Origin: Crocinitomicaceae bacterium
GTDB lineage: Bacteria; Bacteroidota; Bacteroidia; Flavobacteriales_D; Crocinitomicaceae
DNA length: 8,540 nucleotides
NCBI GenBank assembly: GCA_011522905.1
Contig: WTIB01000187.1
Location: 1 to 8,540, forward strand
Direction: 5' to 3'
Part shown: positions 1 to 7,182 of the stretch, in pieces
How the letters are laid out: each line of letters opens with the position of its first letter
Numbering within the stretch: position 1 is the first letter of the stretch
Program-made: the position numbers and the translations under genes
Notes under the pieces: generated by a model
The model's database searches: none
The model's input: the letters and a program-made list of their open reading frames with translations, nothing else
What the model was told of the DNA's origin: nothing

Positions 1-716
1 GTGTCGTATTTCCCGTTTTCATATTTTTTTACCTCATTATTCATTGCGGAGCGAACGATATAGTGAACACCTTTTGTTCCCCGCAGTTGTTTTTCATAGA
101 TTTTCTCTATTCCAGATCTTCCAATATTGTAGCTAGGCTTATAAAACTTATCTCTTGAGATTTCATTTTGATTTACCTCTGATAAATAACCTAAAATATT
201 TGCGCCATTGGGATAAGGGTAGGACCTCATGCTTGTTTCTTCTTCATAAAAACCAGGATATGCGCTTAAAAAAGGGGCAATTTTTACCATCTCTTCTTTT
301 GTGATTTCTTTAAGAAAAGGATAGGGTCTGCTTTTTTGATAATTTGACTCTTTTTTGCCACTGTATTTATTGTAGTAAACTCCTTCACCTTTAATAATTT
401 CTCTAAACCTTTCATTTACTTCTTGAGCTGTCCATCCAATGAGTTTTGCAAAGCTTAGTGTATCAAAGTTTTCACCCATATTTTCTTCAATAACCATGAG
501 ATTAAAATAGGTTTTGTTCCCGACAATTTTAAGTCCATTTCGGTCGTATATGATTGCTCTTGGTGGTGTTACCTCACTTCGTTTTTCACTAATCTCATGT
601 GCTCGCTCACTCCAGGAATCATCCAATACCTGCATATAAAACAGCCGAAACATGTATATTACTCCAACAAATAAGATGAAGCTAATTATAACATACCTTC
701 TGTTCTCTACATTCAA
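1..716 (-). CDS. mrdA: Penicillin-binding protein 2 (elongasome transpeptidase), N-terminal part
   Basis: This is the first 238 codons of a class B penicillin-binding protein that cross-links peptidoglycan during cell elongation; the gene runs off the left edge. The reading frame starts at a TTG (716-714), one base after the mreD stop. From there it reads MNVENRRYVIISF, a short cytoplasmic stretch followed by one membrane segment (about residues 8-28), as expected for a membrane-anchored PBP2. Residues 51-61 (PPRAIIYDRNG) match the conserved entry to the PBP dimerisation (pedestal) domain, normally R-G-x-I-x-D-R-N-G; here Ala54 stands in for the usual Gly. Residues 199-213 (GRSGIEKIYEKQLRG) are the hallmark 'G-x-S-G-(I/L)-E' block of that domain. 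The catalytic SxxK, SxN and KTG motifs would lie beyond the window and cannot be checked. No in-frame ATG fits the family start; the first in-frame ATG, at residue 22, would remove most of the membrane anchor. I identify the family with high confidence and the exact start with moderate confidence. Confidence 0.93.
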   Translation of the reverse strand, partial: MNVENRRYVIISFILFVGVIYMFRLFYMQVLDDSWSERAHEISEKRSEVTPPRAIIYDRNGLKIVGNKTYFNLMVIEENMGENFDTLSFAKLIGWTAQEVNERFREIIKGEGVYYNKYSGKKESNYQKSRPYPFLKEITKEEMVKIAPFLSAYPGFYEEETSMRSYPYPNGANILGYLSEVNQNEISRDKFYKPSYNIGRSGIEKIYEKQLRGTKGVHYIVRSAMNNEVKKYENGKYD

Positions 717-717
717 T

Positions 718-1227
718 TTATTTTGACTTTTTAAGAAATAGTGTTTGTAAGATAATACATACAGCAAATGAAAGAAGGGCGCTGGGGAATGTTTTTTGAA
801 GAATTAACAATAATTCTGCTAAAGAAAAACTTTCCATGGTAAAAAACCATAAATGATGCAAGATTAAAAGGATTCCAAACACATAAAGGAACCATCTGTT
901 TCCCATGTCAAAAAGCGATGGTGTTTTGATGTTGTCATATCCATCTCGTGGTGCAAACCATCTAAAAACTGTTGGTCTGATATATGCTAAAAAAACCAAA
1001 GAGGATGCATGTAATCCAAAAGTATTCGAAAACAGATCGATTGATATCCCAAGAAAAAATGAAACAACCATTAGTCGAATAACTGACATATCGAAGGGAA
1101 GGAGCATTATATATAAAGGGGACACCATTATATGGATATAAGGGTTTATTTCTAGCTGATTAAATACAAACACCTGAAGAAAGATAAAGAGCAGAAACCT
1201 CAATATGAATGTGTAAATACTTGCCAT
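718..1227 (-). CDS. mreD: Rod shape-determining membrane protein MreD
   Basis: MreD is a small integral membrane protein of the elongasome that associates with MreC and the RodA/PBP2 synthase. The 169-residue product has the usual length (about 160-170) and is almost entirely hydrophobic. Predicted membrane segments lie near residues 6-23, 31-45, 48-66, 70-86, 111-129 and 136-163. The most family-like stretch is FFLGISIDLFSNTFGLH at 57-73, followed by the polar loop FRWFAPRDGYDN at 88-99. MreD diverges strongly in sequence, so the call rests on hydrophobic topology, this block and its position between mreC and mrdA. The ATG at 1227-1225 lies two bases after the mreC stop and the next gene begins one base after its own stop, so the three genes are almost certainly translated from one message with coupling. 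No anomaly is seen. Confidence 0.93.
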   Translation of the reverse strand: MASIYTFILRFLLFIFLQVFVFNQLEINPYIHIMVSPLYIMLLPFDMSVIRLMVVSFFLGISIDLFSNTFGLHASSLVFLAYIRPTVFRWFAPRDGYDNIKTPSLFDMGNRWFLYVFGILLILHHLWFFTMESFSLAELLLILQKTFPSALLSFAVCIILQTLFLKKSK

Positions 1228-1229
1228 AA

Positions 1230-2060
1230 TTAATACCCTTCGTTTTTAGTTTGAAGCGCAGTCATTTCGTCCATAAATAAATTCTTTATGATATACGTGT
1301 TTTCTAATACGGCATAGTTTTCTGAAAACTGGATTTCAATTCGCCAGACAGACTTTCCTTCAACGGACGAGACTTCGGTAACTTTTCCAACGGTCAAGCC
1401 CCTAGGAAAAATGCCACTCCCACCACGCGTCACAACATTTGAGTTTATCGGTATTTTAATATCATTTGTTATGCCAGAAACCTGCCCTTTATTTGGGTTT
1501 TTGCCGTCCCATTTTAGTAAGCCAAAGGCACCATTATCCTCAATCATTACATCAATGTTTATATCAGATGTGAGCACACTTTTAACAAGACTAAAATGCT
1601 CACTACACGCATGAATAATTCCCACAACCCCGTTACTTGAGAAGACCCCCAAGCCTTTACGAATTCCATGAATAATACCAGCATTCAAGGTGAAAAAATT
1701 ATTTCTTTTTGTTGTTGTAGAATTGATTATTGTTGCAGGAATGTATTTATACTGTTGATGGTAGTTTGAATCTAAATGGACAATAGAGTCTCTTCCTGCC
1801 TCATAAAGATAGACAGGCATCTGAGAACGAAGTTTTATATTTTCGAGCTGGAGGTTATGATTGTTTTCCTCTAGATTGAAATGTTTTGTGACAGCATGCC
1901 TAATGTCGAATAATTTTCCCGAAAAATAAGAAGCGGTTGTAAAATAACTGCTTTTGGGAACAGTCATGAAGGATATATATGCAGTAAAAGTGATTATTTG
2001 AAGAAATAAAAAAACAAAGAAAACCCTAAGTTTTTGTATAAAGGCAATCAAGTTCTGCAT
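1230..2060 (-). CDS. mreC: Rod shape-determining protein MreC
   Basis: MreC is a single-pass periplasmic scaffold that links cytoplasmic MreB filaments to PBP2 and helps activate it. With the ATG at 2060-2058 the product has 276 residues, typical of the family. It begins MQNLIAFIQK, followed by a membrane segment at about 11-32 and a short polar, coiled-coil-like stretch at about 64-81 (ENNHNLQLENIKL). The beta-rich MreC core spans roughly 105-260. A conserved core signature is TRGGSGIFPRGLTVGKV at 211-227. An alternative TTG start two codons upstream (2066-2064) gives 278 residues. I prefer the ATG because MreC proteins of this group usually begin directly with a short 'M-(R/Q)-N-L' leader before the membrane helix. 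The gap to mreB is 58 bases and holds no clear terminator, so cotranscription with mreB is likely. The tail after about residue 262 is short and polar. Confidence 0.95.
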   Translation of the reverse strand: MQNLIAFIQKLRVFFVFLFLQIITFTAYISFMTVPKSSYFTTASYFSGKLFDIRHAVTKHFNLEENNHNLQLENIKLRSQMPVYLYEAGRDSIVHLDSNYHQQYKYIPATIINSTTTKRNNFFTLNAGIIHGIRKGLGVFSSNGVVGIIHACSEHFSLVKSVLTSDINIDVMIEDNGAFGLLKWDGKNPNKGQVSGITNDIKIPINSNVVTRGGSGIFPRGLTVGKVTEVSSVEGKSVWRIEIQFSENYAVLENTYIIKNLFMDEMTALQTKNEGY

Positions 2061-2118
2061 CTTCAAAGATAAGAAACAACCATTGATTTAAGGCCTCAAA
2101 AAATGAAAATTATGGTAT

Positions 2119-3144
2119 TTAGTCTTTAATAAGAAATTGATATCTATCAATGTTCTTTAGAGCAATACTTGTACCACGCGCCACTGCCCTTAAAGGATCT
2201 TCGGCAATGTGAACGGGGAGTTTGGTTTTTGAAGAAATTCTATCATCTAATCCCCGAAGCATTGAGCCGCCTCCAGCTAAATAAATACCAGTTTTATAGA
2301 TGTCTGCAGAGAGTTCTGGAGGAGTCATTTCTAATGCGCTAAGAATAGCTTCTTCAATTTTTGAAATGGTTTTATCGAGAGCGTGAGCAACTTCAGTATA
2401 TGAAACCATGATTTCTTTAGGAATACCAGTCATAAGATCTCGTCCCCGAACAGCAAAATCAGAAGGTGGAGTTTCTAAATCCGGAAGGGCAGCGCCCACT
2501 TCAATTTTTATTTGTTCAGCTGTTCTTTCACCTACAAGAATATTATGCTGTCTTCTCATGTACTCTTCAATATCATTCGTAAAATCGTCTCCTGCAATAC
2601 GAATTGATTTGTCACATACAATACCCCCTAATGCAATTACGGCAATTTCGGAAGTCCCGCCACCAATATCAATAATCATGTTACCCATTGGTTCCTCAAC
2701 ATCGATTCCAATACCAATAGCAGCAGCCATTGGTTCGTGGATTAAGTATACCTCTTTTGCCCCAGCATGCTCTGCAGAATCACGAACTGCACGTTTTTCA
2801 ACTTCTGTAATTCCTGATGGAATACAAATTACCATTCTGAGAGTAGGGTTGAATAAACTTCGTCCAGAATTGATCATCTTAATCATTCCACGAATCATTT
2901 GCTCAGCACTTTGAAAGTCAGCGATTACACCATCCTTGAGAGGTCTCACGGTTTCTATCAATCGGTGTGTCTTACCATGCATTTGTTGTGCTTTTTTTCC
3001 GATTGCGACAATCTTTCCAGACTGAATATCTTTAGCAACAATTGAGGGTTCATCAACTACTACTTTATCATTCCAAATAATAAGGGTGTTTGCTGTTCCT
3101 AAATCTATTGCTATTTCTTGCGTTAAAAAACTGAAAATCCCCAT
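2119..3144 (-). CDS. mreB: Rod shape-determining actin homologue MreB
   Basis: MreB is the bacterial actin that forms membrane-associated filaments and positions the elongation wall-synthesis machinery. The 341-residue product (E. coli MreB has 347) carries the full actin-fold nucleotide site. Phosphate-1 loop is DLGTANT at 14-20, PSGITEVE is at 109-116, and HEPMAAAIG is at 136-144, containing the conserved glutamate (Glu137) linked to ATP hydrolysis. Phosphate-2 loop is IIDIGGGTSEIAVI at 157-170 and the adenosine motif is LAGGGSMLRG at 289-298. The start MGIFSFLTQEIAIDLG matches the usual MreB N-terminus, whose hydrophobic end contacts the membrane, so the ATG at 3144 is well supported. It is the first gene of the mre cluster, 67 bases downstream of purH. 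That gap holds a candidate -7 element at 3198-3205, so mreB may have its own promoter as well as purH read-through. This is the chromosomal MreB rather than the plasmid ParM or HSP70 branch of the superfamily. Confidence 0.98.
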   Translation of the reverse strand: MGIFSFLTQEIAIDLGTANTLIIWNDKVVVDEPSIVAKDIQSGKIVAIGKKAQQMHGKTHRLIETVRPLKDGVIADFQSAEQMIRGMIKMINSGRSLFNPTLRMVICIPSGITEVEKRAVRDSAEHAGAKEVYLIHEPMAAAIGIGIDVEEPMGNMIIDIGGGTSEIAVIALGGIVCDKSIRIAGDDFTNDIEEYMRRQHNILVGERTAEQIKIEVGAALPDLETPPSDFAVRGRDLMTGIPKEIMVSYTEVAHALDKTISKIEEAILSALEMTPPELSADIYKTGIYLAGGGSMLRGLDDRISSKTKLPVHIAEDPLRAVARGTSIALKNIDRYQFLIKD

Positions 3145-3174
3145 TTTAAAAATTATATTGAAACAATGTTGAAC

Positions 3175-3188
3175 CCTTTATTTAAAGG
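3175..3188. repeat. Short palindrome between purH and mreB
   Basis: The sequence CCTTTA-TT-TAAAGG is a perfect 6-base inverted repeat with a 2-base centre. It lies downstream of the candidate mreB -7 element and 31 bases before the mreB start, so it would be in the mreB 5' leader. With only two G-C pairs and no following T run it is unlikely to be a terminator. It could bind a protein or be chance in A/T-rich sequence. Confidence 0.3.
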
Positions 3189-3197
3189 TACAACGGT

Positions 3198-3205
3198 CAA
3201 ATATA
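3198..3205 (-). promoter_or_regulatory. Candidate mreB promoter -7 element
   Basis: On the minus strand this reads TATATTTG, an exact match to the Bacteroidota -7 consensus TAnnTTTG. It lies six bases beyond the purH stop and about 53 bases upstream of the mreB ATG, a plausible leader length. A good -33 TTTG partner at the usual 19-21 base spacing is absent, since that position falls inside the purH 3' end. I therefore rate it only as a candidate. If real, it would let the mre cluster be expressed independently of purH. Confidence 0.4.
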
Positions 3206-3211
3206 ATAAAG

Positions 3212-4732
3212 TTAATGTTTGAAATGACGAATTCCGGTAAAAACCATTTTCATTTCATTCTTGTCGCAGTAATCTATGGATAAATTATCTTTAATAGAGC
3301 CACCAGGCTGAATTACTGTTTTGATTCCTTCTTTATTGGCGATTTCAACACAATCAGGAAAAGGGAAAAAAGCATCACTAGCCATTACAGCTCCATTCAA
3401 GTCAAAACCAAATAATTTCGCCTTTTGAATAGATTGTTTTAATGCATCTACACGAGATGTTTGGCCTGTTCCACTTGCTAATAGTTGGTTATCTTTTGCC
3501 AAGACAATAGTATTCGACTTGGTGTGTTTGGAGATTTTATTTGCAAACAAGAGATCTGAAATTTCTTTTTCGGAAGGTTTTTCTCTTGTGACACAGTTAA
3601 GGTCTTTTTCCGTCTCCGTTTTATCATCACGATCCTGAACTAGAAAACCGTTTAAGGCCGTTCGCACTATTTTCTTCGAGCGTTCAAATACTTTGGACTT
3701 GAGAATAATCCTGTTTTTCTTTTGTTTCAAAATGCTTAAGGCACCTTCTTCAAATTCTGGAGCAATAAGTACTTCGCAAAATAGATCATTGATAAGCTCT
3801 GCTGTATCTGCATCAATTAAGGTATTTGAAACCAAAACTCCACCAAATGCACTTACAGGATCTCCAGCAAGTGCAGCTATATAGGCTTCTTTTATAGTTT
3901 CTCGTGAGCTAAAGCCACAAGCATTGTTATGTTTCAATATTCCAAAGGTAGGTTGTGCGTCTTTAAATTCTAGGATAAGGTTGACGGCGGCATCTACATC
4001 TAGTAGGTTATTGTAGGAGAGCTCTTTACCGTTGAGTTGTTCAAACATTTCTTCGAATTTTCCAAAAAAGAAACCACCCTGATGAGGGTTCTCTCCATAT
4101 CTTAAAGGTCTTGAATTAGGGTTGCTAATTTTTAGAGAGGAGCTATCGTTAGGGGCAAAATAAGCATGAATAGAGGTGTCGTAATGTGAAGATATTTGAA
4201 AAGCTTCTCCTGCAAATTTTTTCCGTTGATCTTCTGTTGTATTCGCTCCTTGCTCCTTTAAAATGGATAGAAACCTTTCGTATTGGTTAATGGAAGACAA
4301 AACCATAACATCATTAAAATTTTTTGCCGCTGCGCGGATCAGTGAGATACCACCGATATCAATTTTTTCAATGATTTCATCATGAGAACCTCCCTGAGAG
4401 CATACCTCTTCAAATGGGTAAAGATCAACAATAACAAGATCTAGAGATGGAATTCCATATTCTGATATGGTTTCCTGATCGGAGCTTAAGCCTCTCCGGT
4501 TTAATATACCCCCAAAGATTTTAGGATGGAGGGTTTTGACGCGACCACCTAAAATCGAAGGATATTCGGTTAAATCCTCTACAGCAATAACGGGGACCCC
4601 TAATTTTTCAATAAAGGCTTGAGTTCCTCCAGTTGAATAAATTTCGACATTGTTTTTATGCAATTCTCTAACAATATCTTCCAATCCGGTTTTGTAGAAC
4701 ACGGAGATAAGGGCCGATTTAATCTTTTTCAT
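3212..4732 (-). CDS. purH: Bifunctional AICAR formyltransferase / IMP cyclohydrolase
   Basis: PurH catalyses the last two steps of de novo purine synthesis in the cytosol: formylation of AICAR from 10-formyl-THF, then ring closure to IMP. The 506-residue product is of normal bacterial length. The N-terminal cyclohydrolase (MGS-like) domain, about 1-130, shows STGGT at 33-37, GGRVKTLHP at 62-70 and DLYPFEE at 103-109. The transformylase domain shows RYGENPHQ at 211-218, the catalytic Lys267-His268 pair in KHNNACGF, GTGQTSRVDA at 421-430, SDAFFPFPD at 452-460 and QPGGSIKD at 475-482. It ends with the family C-terminus FTGIRHFKH. The start at 4732 is supported because MKKIKSALISVF aligns with usual PurH N-termini. 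It lies between nrdA (81-base upstream gap with a stem-loop) and mreB (67-base downstream gap). No purine operator or riboswitch is recognisable upstream. Confidence 0.98.
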   Translation of the reverse strand: MKKIKSALISVFYKTGLEDIVRELHKNNVEIYSTGGTQAFIEKLGVPVIAVEDLTEYPSILGGRVKTLHPKIFGGILNRRGLSSDQETISEYGIPSLDLVIVDLYPFEEVCSQGGSHDEIIEKIDIGGISLIRAAAKNFNDVMVLSSINQYERFLSILKEQGANTTEDQRKKFAGEAFQISSHYDTSIHAYFAPNDSSSLKISNPNSRPLRYGENPHQGGFFFGKFEEMFEQLNGKELSYNNLLDVDAAVNLILEFKDAQPTFGILKHNNACGFSSRETIKEAYIAALAGDPVSAFGGVLVSNTLIDADTAELINDLFCEVLIAPEFEEGALSILKQKKNRIILKSKVFERSKKIVRTALNGFLVQDRDDKTETEKDLNCVTREKPSEKEISDLLFANKISKHTKSNTIVLAKDNQLLASGTGQTSRVDALKQSIQKAKLFGFDLNGAVMASDAFFPFPDCVEIANKEGIKTVIQPGGSIKDNLSIDYCDKNEMKMVFTGIRHFKH

Positions 4733-4748
4733 AACTAAGAAATAGAAT

Positions 4749-4765
4749 CTTTATAAATTATAAAG
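4749..4765. repeat. 17-base perfect palindrome upstream of purH
   Basis: The sequence has arms CTTTATAA and TTATAAAG around a single central A, all matching. It sits 17 bases before the purH ATG and its right end overlaps the left arm of the neighbouring stem-loop (4762-4785), so the two structures would compete in RNA. Its position fits an operator or a purH leader element, but it is almost entirely A/T and no known binding motif is recognised. Confidence 0.4.
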
Positions 4766-4785
4766 GGCCGCACATGCAACCCTTT
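4762..4785 (-). terminator. Stem-loop after nrdA, possible terminator or purH leader hairpin
   Basis: Read on the minus strand, AAAGGGUUGC and GCGGCCCUUU form a 10-pair stem (two of them G-U) closed by the loop AUGU. The plus-strand version has two C-A mismatches, so the structure is best as a leftward transcript. It begins 28 bases past the nrdA stop. The stem is preceded by an A run but followed by UAUAAUUU after the CCC-UUU rather than a clean U tract, so intrinsic termination may be partial. It could separate nrdBA from purH expression. Confidence 0.45.
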
Positions 4786-4813
4786 TTTGATATTTAATGA
4801 ATTAATAACATTT

Positions 4814-7162
4814 TTAACCAGAACACATTTCGCAGTCATCCGGATCGTCTAGAGAGCATGCTATTTCTTCTTTAGACTTGCTCGTGCTTTTTGCAATAAC
4901 ATCCTTGTCAACTGTAAACTTAATAGCGTCAGTGGCGGCTTTTGTTCTAAGATAATACATACCTGTTTTTAAACCCTTTTCCCAGCCATAAAAATGCATT
5001 GAGGTTAATTTTCCAAAATTGGCATTTTCCATAAATATATTAAGTGACTGACTCTGACATATATATGCCCCTCTATCTGCGGCTTGTTCAATAATTGATT
5101 TTTGAGAAATTTCCCATGCGGTTTTGTACAACTGCTTCAACGCTTCTGGCACCTCCTCAATATTTTGAACGGAACCATTTGCAGCCATAATTTTTTGACG
5201 CATTGATTTGTCCCACAAACCTTCTTTAACCAAGTCTTTAAGTAAGTGTTTATTTACGATGATAAATTCACCTGACAACACTCTTCTGGTATATATATTT
5301 GATGTGTATGGTTCGAAACACTCATTGTTTCCTAATATTTGAGCGGTTGATGCAGTTGGCATCGGTGCCAATAACAAGGAATTACGAACGCCATATTTTT
5401 TAACCTCTTCCTTAAGTACATCCCACTCCCATCTTTTCGTTGGTTTCACATTCCACATATCATACTGAAATATACCTTTAGACACTGGAGACCCAGGGTA
5501 AGACTCATAAGCGCCTTCTTCTTTCGCGAGATCCTTTGACGCAGTCATTGAAGCAAAATAAATAGTCTCAAAAACCTCTCGGTTAAGCGCTTTAGCCTCT
5601 TCGGATTCAAAAGGCAATCGCATCATGATGTATGCGTCAGCTAGTCCTTGAACACCAAGACCAATAGGACGATGTCTTAAATTAGAATTCCTTGCCTCTT
5701 CGACAGGATAAAAATTCTCATCAATGATTCTGTTAAGATTAATTGTGGCTTGATAAGTAACTTCGAAAAGTTTATCAAAATTGAACGTGGCATCATCATT
5801 AACGTATTTAGGAAGAGCCAATGAAGCAAGATTACAAACGGCAACTTCATCAGGCGCGGTGTATTCAATGATTTCCGTGCACAGATTGGATGATTTAATA
5901 ACCCCAAGGTTTTGCTGATTAGATTTTGCATTTGCAGCATCTTTATATAGCATGTATGGTGTACCCGTTTCAATTTGTGATTCTAGGATTTTAAACCATA
6001 GGTCTTGGGCTTTTATCGTCTTACGACCCTTACCTGCTTTTTCGTATTTGGTATATAGCTTTTCAAATTCTTTACTATGGGTATCTGAAAGGCCTGGACA
6101 CTCATGAGGACACATTAAAGTCCAGTCTCCATTTTCTTTCACTCGTTTCATAAATAGGTCAGGAATCCATAAAGCATAGAATAAATCGCGCGCACGTTGT
6201 TCCTCTTTACCATGATTCTTTTTTAAGTCTAAGAAATCGAAGACATCAGAATGCCATGGTTCTAAATAAATGGCAAATGAACCTTTTCGCTTTCCTCCCC
6301 CTTGATCCACGTAGCGTGCAGTATCATTAAAAACACGAAGCATAGGAACAATACCATTCGACGTCCCATTGGTGCCTTTAATGTATGATCCAGTGGCACG
6401 AATATCATGAATAGAAAGACCAATTCCACCTGCTGATTGAGAAATTTGAGCACATGATTTTAAAGTATCATATATTCCGTTAATACTGTCTTCCTTAGTT
6501 GTAAGTAAAAAGCAAGAAGACATCTGTGGTTTTGGAGTTCCTGAATTGAATAATGTGGGTGTAGCATGTGTAAACCATCCCTCTGACATGAGGTTGTAGG
6601 TTTTGATTGCGGACTCAATATCATTTTTGTGAATTCCAACCGAAACACGCATTAGCATTTGTTGAGGCCGTTCTGCGATTTCACCGTTTAACTTCATTAA
6701 GTATGATCTTGTTAAAGTTTTGAAACCAAAGTAATCGTATCTAAAATCTCTGTCGTATATAATACTGGAGTCCAATAGGTTTTTATTTTCCATGATGATG
6801 TCATAGACCTCCTTTGACAACAGTGCTGCATTTTCTCCTGTTTTTGGATCAATATAATTGTACAGGTCTTCCATTACATCGGAAAATGTTTTTTTGGTTT
6901 CTTTATGCAAGTTTGAAACCGCAATACGCGAAGCCAATAATGCATAATCTGGGTGGTCAATCGTTTTTGCTGCCGCCACCTCTGCTGCAAGGTTGTCTAA
7001 ATCGGATGTAGATACCCCATCATATATACCTTCGATAACCTTCATGGCTACTGCCTCTGGAGAAACCAAGGGGTCCAGTCCGTAACACATTTTAATTATT
7101 CTGGCCGTAATTTTATCAAATTTTACGGGCTCTTTTTTACCATCTCTTTTAACTACGTACAT
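4814..7162 (-). CDS. nrdA: Class Ia ribonucleoside-diphosphate reductase, large (alpha) subunit
   Basis: NrdA reduces ribonucleoside diphosphates to deoxyribonucleotides using a thiyl radical generated through NrdB. The 782-residue protein is complete. It has an N-terminal ATP-cone (about 1-90, starting YVVKRDGKKEPVKFDKI), the site for overall activity control by ATP/dATP. The ten-stranded barrel follows. Redox-active Cys217 is in SSCFLL, the active-site triad Asn426-Cys428-Glu430 in NLCTEI, and partner Cys443 in VCNLASL. PTASTAQILGNNECFEPYTS (602-621) is a conserved barrel block, and radical-relay Tyr736-Tyr737 are in GMYYLRT. The C-terminal shuttle pair Cys777/Cys780 lies in DDCEMCSG and accepts electrons from thioredoxin or glutaredoxin. 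The motifs and length resemble the eukaryotic R1 branch more than the E. coli NrdA branch, as is common in this phylum. The gene starts at ATG 7162, 20 bases after nrdB, so the two are an operon. No intein, insertion or missing residue was found. Confidence 0.98.
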   Translation of the reverse strand: MYVVKRDGKKEPVKFDKITARIIKMCYGLDPLVSPEAVAMKVIEGIYDGVSTSDLDNLAAEVAAAKTIDHPDYALLASRIAVSNLHKETKKTFSDVMEDLYNYIDPKTGENAALLSKEVYDIIMENKNLLDSSIIYDRDFRYDYFGFKTLTRSYLMKLNGEIAERPQQMLMRVSVGIHKNDIESAIKTYNLMSEGWFTHATPTLFNSGTPKPQMSSCFLLTTKEDSINGIYDTLKSCAQISQSAGGIGLSIHDIRATGSYIKGTNGTSNGIVPMLRVFNDTARYVDQGGGKRKGSFAIYLEPWHSDVFDFLDLKKNHGKEEQRARDLFYALWIPDLFMKRVKENGDWTLMCPHECPGLSDTHSKEFEKLYTKYEKAGKGRKTIKAQDLWFKILESQIETGTPYMLYKDAANAKSNQQNLGVIKSSNLCTEIIEYTAPDEVAVCNLASLALPKYVNDDATFNFDKLFEVTYQATINLNRIIDENFYPVEEARNSNLRHRPIGLGVQGLADAYIMMRLPFESEEAKALNREVFETIYFASMTASKDLAKEEGAYESYPGSPVSKGIFQYDMWNVKPTKRWEWDVLKEEVKKYGVRNSLLLAPMPTASTAQILGNNECFEPYTSNIYTRRVLSGEFIIVNKHLLKDLVKEGLWDKSMRQKIMAANGSVQNIEEVPEALKQLYKTAWEISQKSIIEQAADRGAYICQSQSLNIFMENANFGKLTSMHFYGWEKGLKTGMYYLRTKAATDAIKFTVDKDVIAKSTSKSKEEIACSLDDPDDCEMCSG

Positions 7163-7182
7163 TTAATTCTTTTTTTAGGTTC

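Noticed and set aside
2064..2071. Exact TAnnTTTG (TATCTTTG) on the minus strand just before mreC, as a promoter
   Set aside because: It ends only three bases before the mreC ATG, which would put the start site in the codon itself, and no -33 element is at proper spacing.
2408..2914. 168-codon plus-strand ORF opposite mreB
   Set aside because: Antisense shadow of the highly conserved mreB frame; low-complexity Ser/Ile/Pro composition and no family resemblance.
5677..5973. 98-codon minus-strand ORF inside nrdA
   Set aside because: Alternative frame of nrdA, whose own frame there carries the catalytic NLCTEI and VCNLASL motifs; the product has no recognisable features.
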